DNA from: Pseudomonadota bacterium
GTDB taxonomy: Bacteria > Pseudomonadota > Gammaproteobacteria > Steroidobacterales > SZUA-146
Length of the DNA: 64,000 nucleotides
Assembly (NCBI GenBank): GCA_039028935.1
Contig: JBCCHD010000001.1
Span: 62,001-126,000 of the forward strand
Reading direction: 5' to 3'
Under the pieces are notes generated by a model, which did not search any database, was not told the DNA's origin, and was given only the letters and a program-made list of their open reading frames with translations. Numbering within the stretch: position 1 is the stretch's first letter; the number at the start of each line of letters is the position of its first letter. Of the stretch, positions 37,372-46,290 are shown in pieces. The position numbers were made by a program, and so were the translations under genes.

Positions 37372-39258
37372 ATGTCATTGATTCGGATGGACGACATTTC
37401 GCTCGCCTTTGGCGAGCAGGTGATTTTTCGGCAGGCCAATTTCGTGCTTGAGGAGGGCGAGCGCGTTTGTCTTATTGGTCGCAACGGGGCGGGCAAATCC
37501 ACGCTCATGAAGCTTATTACCGGTGAGTATCAGACCGATGATGGGGAGATTCATCGGCAACCGGATGTGCGGATCAGTCAACTGCGGCAGGAGCTGCCGG
37601 AGTACTCAGAGCTTACAACTCGTGACGTGGTGGCCACAGGGCTGGCGCGGCAAAGAGAGTTGATTGATCGGTTCGAGGCGTTATCTGCCGACACCGGACG
37701 TGCCAATCAGCTCAATGAGCTCGAAGCGCTTCAGCGACAAATCGAAGCGGCGGGTGGCTGGGAACCCGGTCAGCAAGTGGACACCATGATCGCCCAGCTC
37801 GAGCTCCCAGCGGATAAGCGATTGTGTGATTTATCGGGTGGCTGGCAGCGACGTGTGGCGCTCGGACGCGCGCTGGTGTCCAAACCGCACATATTGATGC
37901 TTGACGAGCCAACTAATCACCTGGATATCAGCACGATCTCATGGCTCGAACGGCGCGTTCAGTCGTACGACGGGAGTGTGGTGTTTATCACTCATGATCG
38001 CTTGTTTTTACAAAAACTGGCAACACGCATCGTTGAGCTGGATCGCGGGCAACTGATCAGTTGGACGGGTGATTACAAGAAATTCTTGCGGCACCGCGAT
38101 GAAGCCAATACCACCGAGGATGCGCACAACGAATTGTTTGATAAAAAACTCGCTCAGGAGGAGGCATGGATTCGGCAGGGCATTAAGGCAAGGCGTACGC
38201 GCAATGAGGGTCGAGTGCGGGCGCTACAGGCAATGCGCGAAGAGCGCGCCGCGCGCATTAAGCGGGCTGGCAAAGTTCGCATGCACATCGAGGGTGCGGG
38301 CGCGTCGGGCAAGAAAGTCATTACCGCGCGTAACATCACGCACGGTTACCATGGCGAAACGCTGATTAAAGGTTTTTCGCTAAAAGTCATGCGGGGAGAC
38401 CGTATTGGGCTGATCGGGAATAATGGCGTGGGCAAAAGCACATTGCTGCGAATATTGCTTGGTCAAATCGAACCGGATGAAGGCTCTGTCAAGCTCGGTA
38501 CACATCTTGAGACCGCCTATTTCGATCAGATTCGACGCACACTCGACGGCGATCAGACGATCGTGCGCTATATTGGCGAAGGCAAAGACTACATCACGTT
38601 GGGCAGTAAGCAAACGCATGTGATTGGCTACTTGAAGAACTTCATGTTCTCGCCCAAGCGTTCAATGACGCCCATACGCGCGTTGAGCGGCGGTGAACGC
38701 AATCGAGTACTGCTGGCAAAACTGCTCACCCGTCCGGCCAACTTGTTAGTGCTCGACGAGCCCACTAATGACCTGGATGTCGAGATGCTCGAGGTGTTGG
38801 AAGAGCAGCTTGTGAACTACGACGGCACACTGATTATTGTGAGTCATGATCGACAGTTTTTGGATAATGTCGTCACGTCCGTGTTGGTCTTTGAGGAAGA
38901 GGGCAAAGTCGAACAGTACGTGGGGGGTTACAGCGACTGGCATAGACGAAACAAGAAACTGTTGATCAAAGACGAGCAGCAGGCCGCCCAGCGCAAGAAG
39001 GAGTCCGACACCGCGAGACGAAATGAGAAGCCTGCGCGAACCAAACTAACGTACAAGCTGCAGCGCGAGTTAAATGCTCTGCCGGAGACGATTTCGAGTC
39101 TCGAAGAGGAGGTCGAAACGCTGCGTCGCCAGACGCTGGCGGCGGGTTTTTATGAGCAAGACTATGAGCAGATGCAAAGCGTGCTTGATCGTTTGACGGC
39201 CGCCGAGACGGCGCTTAACGACGCCACGGAACGTTGGATTGAGTTGGACGATATGTGA
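37372..39258 (+). CDS. uup: ABC-F ATPase Uup
   Basis: This 628-aa protein has two tandem ABC domains and no membrane segments, as in ABC-F ribosome-associated ATPases. Walker A loops are GRNGAGKST and GNNGVGKST; the signature motifs are LSGGWQRR and LSGGERNR; Walker B strands are ILMLDEPTNHLD and LLVLDEPTNDLD. The linker between the domains is basic (RQGIKARRTRNEGRVRAL). The C-terminus is a coiled coil of about 75 residues (RELNALPETISSLEEEVETLR), the Uup feature that binds DNA or ribosomes. Uup is linked to translation and branch-migration functions and precise-excision suppression in E. coli. It lies 232 bp downstream of the PDT-PDH gene, an interval with no gene that I can see. Confidence 0.93.
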   Translation: MSLIRMDDISLAFGEQVIFRQANFVLEEGERVCLIGRNGAGKSTLMKLITGEYQTDDGEIHRQPDVRISQLRQELPEYSELTTRDVVATGLARQRELIDRFEALSADTGRANQLNELEALQRQIEAAGGWEPGQQVDTMIAQLELPADKRLCDLSGGWQRRVALGRALVSKPHILMLDEPTNHLDISTISWLERRVQSYDGSVVFITHDRLFLQKLATRIVELDRGQLISWTGDYKKFLRHRDEANTTEDAHNELFDKKLAQEEAWIRQGIKARRTRNEGRVRALQAMREERAARIKRAGKVRMHIEGAGASGKKVITARNITHGYHGETLIKGFSLKVMRGDRIGLIGNNGVGKSTLLRILLGQIEPDEGSVKLGTHLETAYFDQIRRTLDGDQTIVRYIGEGKDYITLGSKQTHVIGYLKNFMFSPKRSMTPIRALSGGERNRVLLAKLLTRPANLLVLDEPTNDLDVEMLEVLEEQLVNYDGTLIIVSHDRQFLDNVVTSVLVFEEEGKVEQYVGGYSDWHRRNKKLLIKDEQQAAQRKKESDTARRNEKPARTKLTYKLQRELNALPETISSLEEEVETLRRQTLAAGFYEQDYEQMQSVLDRLTAAETALNDATERWIELDDM

Positions 39259-39416
39259 GCGCCGGGACGCTGCACACGCATGCGCTGTTCTGTATTGAGG
39301 GGCGAGGTCAGCGGCGGTAGAGCCAATGCGCTCTTGCCTGACGGCGCGCAAGCGAAGGCCGCAGCGATCCACCGATGACCGTTAATGCGGTGTGGGTCAG
39401 GCTCGGCGCGACAGCA

Positions 39417-40262
39417 TCACGACGAGAACGTGTCGCAGGCGCCGACATCGCCAGTTTCAAGCCCGCGCCGAAACCAGTACATCCGTTCTTCGGATGAGCC
39501 GTGAGTAAACGCTTCTTCAACGACCCGGCGGCCGGCCATTTTTTGGATGTGATCGTCACCGACAGCGGCCGCCGCACGAAGGCCTTCTTCGATATCTCCC
39601 TCTTCGAGCACCTGTCGCTGTTCGTGCGCATGCCGTGCCCACATGCCGGCATAGCAGTCGGCCTGTAACTCCATGCGCACCTGGATTTGATTGCTCTCGG
39701 CCTGACTGCGCGCCTGGGCTTGCGCGGCGCGGACACGATTTGAAATGCCCGTTACCGTTTGGACGTGATGGCCCACTTCGTGTGCCACGACATAGGCCAG
39801 TGCGAAGTCACCGCTCGCGCCCATGCGCTGCAGTTGATTGAGAAAGCTCAAATCAAGATACACCCGTTGGTCGGCCGGGCAATAAAATGGCCCGCTCGCT
39901 GCTTTGCCGGTGCCGCAGGCGGTGGGGGTTGTGTTTCGATAGAGAACTAACGTAGGGCGGGGGTAACGCTGACCAGCGTTGGCGAACACTTGATCCCAAA
40001 CGTCTTCCGTGTCGGCCAGTACAACCGACACAAAATCGCTCACTTCTTTTTCTTGCGCGCTTTGTTGGATGGCGCCAGAAGACGAAGTCGAGGTTTGTTG
40101 ACGCCCCATGTCCTGCATGACTGTCGCTGGATCTTTGTTTAAAAGAAAAATCGCAACCAGCGCCATAATTATTGCCCCACCGCCGAGGCCGGCACTGCGT
40201 TTGACGCGCTGTCCGCGTCGATCGTCAATGTTTTTACTCCTGCGTCCCCGTTCCCACCGCAT
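39417..40262 (-). CDS. ypfJ: Neutral zinc metallopeptidase, YpfJ family
   Basis: This 281-aa membrane-anchored protease-like protein is of the YpfJ/zinc_metallopeptidase family. I start it at the ATG preceding MRWERGRRSKNIDDRRG because GAGAGG stands eight bases upstream; the longer frame reads into intergenic sequence. A single helix (GGGAIIMALVAIFLL) near residue 30 anchors it. The C-terminal domain holds the zincin motif AHEVGHHV and a downstream glutamate-containing segment MELQADCYAGMWA. The fold is conserved but the cellular substrate is not known. It is convergent with uup. Confidence 0.92.
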   Translation of the reverse strand: MRWERGRRSKNIDDRRGQRVKRSAGLGGGAIIMALVAIFLLNKDPATVMQDMGRQQTSTSSSGAIQQSAQEKEVSDFVSVVLADTEDVWDQVFANAGQRYPRPTLVLYRNTTPTACGTGKAASGPFYCPADQRVYLDLSFLNQLQRMGASGDFALAYVVAHEVGHHVQTVTGISNRVRAAQAQARSQAESNQIQVRMELQADCYAGMWARHAHEQRQVLEEGDIEEGLRAAAAVGDDHIQKMAGRRVVEEAFTHGSSEERMYWFRRGLETGDVGACDTFSS

Positions 40263-40401
40263 CGCGTGCCCTCTCGCTGTTTGTGATGATTTGCGCCACA
40301 TCGTGTGCGGGTAAAGTATACCCCTATTTCGTAAGTTGCCCCTAGCAATGGGCGAACAGAGACAACAAATCAGGCGCTTACCTGGCTTGGGTTCACGATT
40401 T

Positions 40402-40430
40402 TTGACGCTCCGCCTCTGATTGGATAAAAA
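40402..40430 (+). promoter_or_regulatory. Possible promoter of the TPR gene
   Basis: TTGACG (40402-40407), a 17-bp spacer and TAAAAA (40425-40430) resemble a sigma-70 promoter. Its transcription start would fall on or beside the ATG at 40437, implying a leaderless or nearly leaderless mRNA, unless a downstream start is used. Confidence 0.3.
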
Positions 40431-40436
40431 GAGGGC

Positions 40437-41027
40437 ATGTACACGCATCGTAATGTTCCTTTTCGTCACGCGCTCGGTGTGTGGTGGCTGTCCATTGCGT
40501 TAGCGCCTGCGGTTGAGGCGCAGTCCGTTCAGGTCATTGGCGACAATGGTGGTAAGACTTGCTATCGTGCTGCCGAACTGGCGGTTTCGACTCATGTTGC
40601 TTCGAAAGACGATGTCGCGGCATGCACGCGCTTTCTTGCTCAAGACCGGATCACCAAAAGCGATCGGGCAGCGGCGTTGGTTAATCGCGGAATTCTCGAA
40701 ATGGCTGCAGGTGATCATGCCGCTGCACGTCGGTCGTACGACGACGCGTTACAGTTGGCAGAGAACCGAGGTGAAACCCGCATCAATATTGCCAATATCT
40801 ATATGCACCAGGCGCGTTATCGCGAGGCCGTTTCGGAGTACACCAAGGGTATTCCGCTCATGAAGCGACGCCAGCATGTCGGCTACCTGAATCGCGGTCT
40901 TGCCTACGAGTATCTTGAGGAATACGAGGCGGCGGGTGCTGATTATGCGCGCGCATTGAACCTCGCGCCGCAATGGATTCGGGCTAAAAAAATGCTGGCT
41001 CGTGTGCGGCTAAAACAGTCGCCTTAA
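40437..41027 (+). CDS. Exported TPR-repeat protein
   Basis: This 196-aa protein has an N-terminal signal peptide (hydrophobic ALGVWWLSIALAPAVEA, cut before QSV). The mature part contains about three tetratricopeptide repeats: AALVNRGILEMAAGDHAAAR, TRINIANIYMHQARYREAVS and YLNRGLAYEYLEEYEAAGAD. These mediate protein-protein contacts, and the export signal puts it in the periplasm. There is no catalytic domain. It is divergent from the YpfJ-type protease and convergent with the GFA-like gene 74 bp further on, so it is probably monocistronic. Confidence 0.88.
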   Translation: MYTHRNVPFRHALGVWWLSIALAPAVEAQSVQVIGDNGGKTCYRAAELAVSTHVASKDDVAACTRFLAQDRITKSDRAAALVNRGILEMAAGDHAAARRSYDDALQLAENRGETRINIANIYMHQARYREAVSEYTKGIPLMKRRQHVGYLNRGLAYEYLEEYEAAGADYARALNLAPQWIRAKKMLARVRLKQSP

Positions 41028-41101
41028 GCCGCGTTGCGGATTACAGACGCGACGTTTTCGCGATAGCGGCGAGGTATCGTCGACATTCCGCCTCGATGGT
41101 T

Positions 41102-41497
41102 TTACTTTCCGCCGACGGTGTCCCGACTCAAATGCACCAACGTGTCGGCATGTTGCTCCCAGTTCTGCCCATCGAAATCGCGAATCACCATGTCATCGGG
41201 AATAGTGTCCAGACAGCGTGCGTTTACCGAATAGCCATCGGGATTAGAGCGCGGAATATAGAATGGGCGTGCTCCGCATACCGAACAAAAATAGTGCTTC
41301 GCAATGCCGGAGTTAAAGGTGTAGCACGAGAGCGATTCCTCGCCGGCCACTAAACGAAAGGCGGAGGCTGGTGTGATGACATGCAAAAATCCGGTCTTGG
41401 TGCAAATGGAGCAATTGCATCGAATCGCCTCAAGCGGCGGTTTGACACGCACTTCAACACGAACAGCGCGGCAGTGGCAGGCGGCGTGCAGTAACAT
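41102..41497 (-). CDS. GFA/CENP-V-like zinc protein
   Basis: This 131-aa protein belongs to the glutathione-dependent formaldehyde-activating (GFA) family, a small zinc-binding fold. The two zinc sites are visible as ACHC, CNCSICTK and CSVCGARPFY. The start is backed by a strong AGGAGG, ten bases upstream of the ATG. True GFA enzymes make S-hydroxymethylglutathione, but most members of the wider family are uncharacterised, so enzymatic activity is not claimed. It could have a link to formaldehyde metabolism upstream of formate oxidation, yet the fds operon is 6 kb away on a different strand. Confidence 0.88.
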   Translation of the reverse strand: MLLHAACHCRAVRVEVRVKPPLEAIRCNCSICTKTGFLHVITPASAFRLVAGEESLSCYTFNSGIAKHYFCSVCGARPFYIPRSNPDGYSVNARCLDTIPDDMVIRDFDGQNWEQHADTLVHLSRDTVGGK

Positions 41498-41687
41498 GTC
41501 GATCTATCCTCCTCATAGTATTGGCGCCTCGAATGCGCATGGTAGCGTGTTTATTCCGCTCTTGCCGTGCGAGCGGAGCGAAGAATGCCCCGTTTCACCG
41601 CGATGGGTGGAGGTTGCGATCGGAAAAGTCTATATTTTGAGGACGCCCATTTCGGCGCAATAACACCCCGGTGGCAGGTGTGTTGGC

Positions 41688-44396
41688 ATGAACGCTTCAG
41701 ACGGTGAACAACTCACCGCGATCTTTTTTGGTGCGTGTGACCTCGATGGCGAGGAGCGTGAGCGCTTTCTCGATGAGCAGTGCGCGCACAACCCTGACCT
41801 TCGTGAACAAGTCGAGCGCTTGCTGGCGGCGGGCGATGATCTGTCTGAAGCCGAACAAACCCATATTGTCGCGCGTGCGATTCACGATGCTGCGGGCAAG
41901 TTCGCCAGAGAGCAGATGCCCGAGCATATAGGGCCCTATAAAATACTCGACGAGATTGGGGAGGGTGGCATGAGCGTGGTGTACGCCGCCCAGCAGCACG
42001 AGCCGGTTAATCGTCGCGTGGCGCTTAAGTTGATTCGCCCTGGCATGGACACGCGCGACGTGATCAATCGATTCGAGTCTGAGCGTCAAGCGTTGGCGGT
42101 GATGGACCACGTCAACATCGCCAAGATTTTTGACGGTGGCACGACGTCGGCGGGTCTGCCGTATTTTGTCATGGAGCTGGTGTCTGGCGAACCCCTCACC
42201 GATTACTGTGACGAACATCGACTGTCGATAAAAGCGCGTTTAAGTCTGTTTTGCGATGTGTGCGCGGCGGTACAGCACGCGCACCAAAAGGGTGTTGTGC
42301 ACCGCGACCTCAAGCCGTCGAACATACTGGTTAGCGAGCAAGATGGTGAGCCACTTGTGAAAGTTATCGACTTCGGTATCGCTAAGGCACTCGATGCAAC
42401 ACTCAACGACGACCCAACGGAAACGCGCTATGGGGTGGTGATGGGTACACCGACCCACATGAGTCCTGAACAGGCCTCGGGTCACGTGCACGACATTGAT
42501 ACGCGCACCGATGTGTACTCGCTCGGCGTGGTTCTGTTTCAATTGTTGACCGGACTGCTGCCTTACGAAATCGACAAAATTGGCAGCGACGCCATTCGCA
42601 AGTCGATCGAAGCGGGCGCAACCACACGACCCAGCGCCAAACTCAAACGAGACGATCAAGGCGAAAGCCTGGCACAAACTCGTCGTCTGAGTTTAAGCGC
42701 GTTGCTCAAGCATATTGAAGGCGACCTTGACTGGATCACGTTGCGCGCGATGGATGTCGAGCCTTCTCGTCGCTACCAAACCGTCAACGCCCTTACGCTC
42801 GATATCCAACACTTTCTTCAGGCTCGGCCCGTGACAGCGCGTCCCCCGAGCGCGGCGTATCTGGTTAGCCGATTTATCAAGCGCAATCGCAAGACTGTGT
42901 TGGCCGCCGGAGTGACCGTGGCGGCACTGCTGGCCGGCATCACAATGGCCACAATCGGTCTGGTGCGCGCTACCCAAGCAGAGCGCGTAGCGGTGGATAA
43001 ACAACGTACCGCCGAGAGCGCCAAAGAGTTTGTGGTGAGTATCTTCACGGCCAGCGATCCGGAGGCGGCGCTGGGTCGTCAGGTGTCGGCTAGTGATCTA
43101 TTGCGTCAAGGTGCCGCGCGCATCGATCAACAGCTTGATGATGAACCGGCGATTCAAAGTGAGCTCCTGCAAACGATGGGACGCGCATTTGAAAACCTTG
43201 CTCTCTACGATGACGCCGAGCCGTTGTTGAGACGCGCGGTGACGTTGGCCGAACAGGCGTATGGGCCGAACCATCTCGAGGTGGCCGCCGCACAGCAAGA
43301 GCTGGGTGAGGTGCTCTGGCGTACCGGGCGCTATGACGAGGCGAAGGCCGCGCATGAGCGCGCGCTTGAGATCATCGCGTCGGAGCTTGGCAGCGATCAC
43401 CCCGACTACGCGGTTAATCTTGCCAAGCTTGGCATGGCTTGGTTTCGGGAAGGTAACTTCGAAAAAGCGCAGAGCCTGTTCCAAGAAAGCCTCATGCTTT
43501 ATCAACGGCTAGGGCTAACCGACACGAGTGACTATGCCGACACGCTGAGTGACCTGGGTGGCGTCAAACTACGTCAAAATCGTCTAGATGAAGCGGCGGT
43601 AGACTTTCATGAGGCTTTGCGCGTGTGGCGTGAGAGCTTAGGCGACGTGCATCCAAATATTGCGACGGTGCTGTCGAATCTGGGCGCGGTGGCGGCCAAG
43701 CAGGGTAGTCATATTGAAGCCGCGCAATATTACGAGCAGGCGCTGGATATGCGGCGTACGTTGTATGGCGATAAGCCGCATTCTCAAACAGCGGTGTCTC
43801 TCAATAATCTCGCGTCTTTGTATTGGCGGCAAAACGACGTGGCCAGGGCGGAGCCCTTGTTCCGAGAATCGCTCGCCATGCGTCGAGCCGTGTTCGGAAA
43901 TACGTCGGTCGCGGTCGCGACCGGACTCAATAATCTCGCCTTGGTGCTGCTCGCCCGCGGTGATACCGACGCGGCGGAACAGGCCTATCGAGAAGCTCTA
44001 CAAGTGCGGCAGCTCGTACAAGGCGAAGATCATCCCAATGTCGGTATTACGCAGACCAATCTCGCCGCGGCACTCAATGCCAAGGGCGACTATTCGTCGG
44101 CCTTGCGAGAAAGCCGGGCGGCGATTACCGCGCTACAGCTCGCGCTGGGTCCGGCACATTGGCGGGTGGCGTCAGCGCGCAGCGTCCACGGTGCCGCATT
44201 AGTCGGTTTGGGCGAGTTTCTGGAGGCCGAGGCAGAGCTGGTACCGGCGTTTAGCGATATTCGCGCCGCACGCGGCGACAGTGATCGCTATACGCTTGAG
44301 GCGCTCGATCGGGTAGTGAATTTGTACGCCGCATGGGAGAATGGCGCTCCCGATGAAGACTATGCGGCGCTGCGCAACACGCTGGGTAGTCGTTAG
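41688..44396 (+). CDS. Transmembrane Ser/Thr protein kinase with C-terminal TPR repeats
   Basis: This 902-aa protein has an N-terminal cap of the kind found in ECF-linked kinases (EERERFLDEQCAHNPDLREQ). A Hanks-type kinase follows: glycine loop GEGGMSVVY (about 91-99), VALKLI, catalytic HRDLKPSN (about 204-211) and DFG (about 227). The activation-loop text GTPTHMSPEQASG is also intact, so activity is expected. A membrane helix lies at about 404-430. A C-terminal half of about eight TPR/Kelch-like 42-residue repeats (LSNLGAVAAKQGSHIEAAQY, LNNLASLYWRQ) follows and would sense or bind partners outside the membrane. No partner phosphatase or ECF sigma factor is encoded nearby. Confidence 0.93.
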   Translation: MNASDGEQLTAIFFGACDLDGEERERFLDEQCAHNPDLREQVERLLAAGDDLSEAEQTHIVARAIHDAAGKFAREQMPEHIGPYKILDEIGEGGMSVVYAAQQHEPVNRRVALKLIRPGMDTRDVINRFESERQALAVMDHVNIAKIFDGGTTSAGLPYFVMELVSGEPLTDYCDEHRLSIKARLSLFCDVCAAVQHAHQKGVVHRDLKPSNILVSEQDGEPLVKVIDFGIAKALDATLNDDPTETRYGVVMGTPTHMSPEQASGHVHDIDTRTDVYSLGVVLFQLLTGLLPYEIDKIGSDAIRKSIEAGATTRPSAKLKRDDQGESLAQTRRLSLSALLKHIEGDLDWITLRAMDVEPSRRYQTVNALTLDIQHFLQARPVTARPPSAAYLVSRFIKRNRKTVLAAGVTVAALLAGITMATIGLVRATQAERVAVDKQRTAESAKEFVVSIFTASDPEAALGRQVSASDLLRQGAARIDQQLDDEPAIQSELLQTMGRAFENLALYDDAEPLLRRAVTLAEQAYGPNHLEVAAAQQELGEVLWRTGRYDEAKAAHERALEIIASELGSDHPDYAVNLAKLGMAWFREGNFEKAQSLFQESLMLYQRLGLTDTSDYADTLSDLGGVKLRQNRLDEAAVDFHEALRVWRESLGDVHPNIATVLSNLGAVAAKQGSHIEAAQYYEQALDMRRTLYGDKPHSQTAVSLNNLASLYWRQNDVARAEPLFRESLAMRRAVFGNTSVAVATGLNNLALVLLARGDTDAAEQAYREALQVRQLVQGEDHPNVGITQTNLAAALNAKGDYSSALRESRAAITALQLALGPAHWRVASARSVHGAALVGLGEFLEAEAELVPAFSDIRAARGDSDRYTLEALDRVVNLYAAWENGAPDEDYAALRNTLGSR

Positions 44397-44424
44397 CGTT
44401 ACCTCATTACCCGGCGGAGTCTCG

Positions 44425-45351
44425 ATGACCTCACACTCTTTACAAAGCGCGCCCTGCGTCCTCATGGTGCGCCCGGCGTGCTTCTATTCCAACCCCGAAA
44501 CGGCGAAAACCAATGAGTTTCAACACGCTATCGCCGCGGATGTGGATGCGCTCGACATGGCGCAGGCCGAATTCGACGGCGCCGCCGCAACGCTGCGAGA
44601 GGCGGGGGTTCAAGTGGTGGTGGTGGAAGACACCGAATCGCCGCAAACCCCCGATGCGCTTTTTCCGAACAACTGGTTGACCACCCATGCCGACGGTTCG
44701 TGCGTGCTCTATCCCATGCAGCCGGAGAGCCGTCGCGGTGAGCGACGTCTGGACGTGCTCGACATTCTTCGAATCGAGCACAAAAAAACCATTCGACACG
44801 TGCTGGATTGGTCTGATTTTGAACACACACAAAAATACCTGGAGGGCACCGGTAGTCTCGTGCTCGATCGCCAGCATCGGGTGGCGTACGCGTGTCGCTC
44901 CGCCCGCACGGACGAGACCGTGCTACGGCATTTTTGCCGGCACTTCGACTACACGCCCGTGTTGTTCGACGCGTTCTCACAGAGCGGAACAGCGATTTAC
45001 CACACCAATGTGATGATGTGCGTGGGTACTGGCTACGCGGTCGTGTGTCTTGAGTCGATTCGCGATGAGCGCGAGCGCGCGCAGGTGGTGGACGCGCTGT
45101 CGCAGCACCGCCAGATTATCGATATTTCCTATGCACAGGTCGCGCAATTTGCGGGCAACATGCTCGAAGTGCGCGCCTCAACCGATGCGCGTCTGCTGGT
45201 CATGTCGTCGCGCGCCTATGCCAGCTTGACGGCGTCGCAAATTTCCGCGCTCGAGACCCATGCCAATCTCGTTCAATGTCGGGTCGACGGCATCGAGGAT
45301 GCCGCCGGCGGCGGGATTCGGTGTATGCTAGCGGAAATCTTTTTGCCGTAG
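44425..45351 (+). CDS. ctlX: Amidinotransferase/arginine-deiminase-like protein (CtlX family)
   Basis: This 308-aa protein belongs to the amidinotransferase superfamily and resembles CtlX, a citrulline-utilisation hydrolase. It starts at ATG 44425 behind CGGAG. The conserved catalytic segments are DALFPNNWLTTHADG, the histidine region SGTAIYHTNVMMCVG, and the C-terminal nucleophile cysteine in GGGIRCMLAE. These match the Asp/His/Cys triad of the superfamily. It should act on an amidino or ureido group of a free amino acid derivative, but substrate identity is inferred from family only. It follows the kinase by 28 bp, with its frame partly running inside the kinase end; cotranscription is likely. 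Confidence 0.85.
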   Translation: MTSHSLQSAPCVLMVRPACFYSNPETAKTNEFQHAIAADVDALDMAQAEFDGAAATLREAGVQVVVVEDTESPQTPDALFPNNWLTTHADGSCVLYPMQPESRRGERRLDVLDILRIEHKKTIRHVLDWSDFEHTQKYLEGTGSLVLDRQHRVAYACRSARTDETVLRHFCRHFDYTPVLFDAFSQSGTAIYHTNVMMCVGTGYAVVCLESIRDERERAQVVDALSQHRQIIDISYAQVAQFAGNMLEVRASTDARLLVMSSRAYASLTASQISALETHANLVQCRVDGIEDAAGGGIRCMLAEIFLP

Positions 45352-45392
45352 TCGGCGCGACCGCTCGGCACGTTCATTGTTTGGAGTTTATT

Positions 45393-46283
45393 ATGGCTAA
45401 GAATCGACTGCCTAATTTTGTTGTCGTGATGGCAATCATTGCTGTTATTCTCATCGCCTTTGGTGCGCGCTTTTTCAAAGCTGTGGAACCCGGTCACGTC
45501 GCCGTTGCATCGCTGTTCGGAAAAGTAACAGCGGAATCCTATCCCGAAGGACTTCACATTCCCGTCAATCCATTTTTTAAGTGGCATGACTATGATGTGC
45601 GCATGAAAACGCATTTTGAAAAGGCGAACGTGCCCTCACAGGATCAGCTGCAAACCCAGCTTGAAGTTAGCGTGCAGTATCGATTGATTGGCGCACAGGC
45701 GCCACTGATTTTGCAAAACACAGGTAGCATGGAGCAAATCGTTGCCGTGCATCTGCGGCCAGCGCTCCGTTCGTTGTTGCGCGAACAGGGTAAGAGCATT
45801 CGTCGGGCAGAAGATTTCTTCCTTGAAGAGACGCAGCAGAATTTGCAAACGGCGCTGCTGACAGGGATGGACCAGTTCATGTTGCCGAAAGGCGTCGCCG
45901 TAGAAGCCGTTCTGATCCGTGATATCCAACTGTCGCCGTTTATCACCAAAGCCATTGAAGAAAAGAAACAACGCGAGCAAGAGGTTGAGAAACAAAAGGC
46001 CGAGCTCGAGCGTTTTCGCACGGAGCAGCAGCAGCTTGTGGCCGCCGCCACCGCGGAACGTAATGCCGCTGAAGAGCAGGCAAAGCGGCAGCGAATTCTG
46101 GCCGATGCACAGGCCTATGAAATCCGCCAAATCAATGAGGCGATTGCATCAAATCCGGCTTATATTCAGCTTCAAGCGCTGGAGTCGCTAAAAGAAATTT
46201 CCAAAGACCCAGCGTCCAAGCTGTATTTCATTAACAGCGATAGCCCCATGCCGCTGCCGCTGATGCATCTGGGCGAAAAATAG
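45393..46283 (+). CDS. SPFH/Band 7 (prohibitin-like) membrane protein
   Basis: This 296-aa protein starts at the ATG preceded by TTTGGAG; the longer frame that overlaps ctlX is non-coding upstream of it. One N-terminal helix (FVVVMAIIAVILIAFGARFF) is followed by the SPFH/prohibitin domain, starting KAVEPGHVAVASLFGKV, and a C-terminal helical coiled coil (EKQKAELERFRTEQQQLVA). SPFH proteins form large ring-shaped oligomers and membrane microdomains, and they modulate membrane proteases such as FtsH. No specific partner is encoded nearby. It follows ctlX by 41 bp and precedes the M61 peptidase by 7 bp. Confidence 0.92.
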   Translation: MAKNRLPNFVVVMAIIAVILIAFGARFFKAVEPGHVAVASLFGKVTAESYPEGLHIPVNPFFKWHDYDVRMKTHFEKANVPSQDQLQTQLEVSVQYRLIGAQAPLILQNTGSMEQIVAVHLRPALRSLLREQGKSIRRAEDFFLEETQQNLQTALLTGMDQFMLPKGVAVEAVLIRDIQLSPFITKAIEEKKQREQEVEKQKAELERFRTEQQQLVAAATAERNAAEEQAKRQRILADAQAYEIRQINEAIASNPAYIQLQALESLKEISKDPASKLYFINSDSPMPLPLMHLGEK

Positions 46284-46290
46284 CCGACCG

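Noticed and set aside
37372-39258. Antibiotic-resistance ABC-F protein
   Set aside because: The C-terminal coiled coil and domain wording are those of housekeeping Uup, not of the ribosome-protection resistance subgroup.
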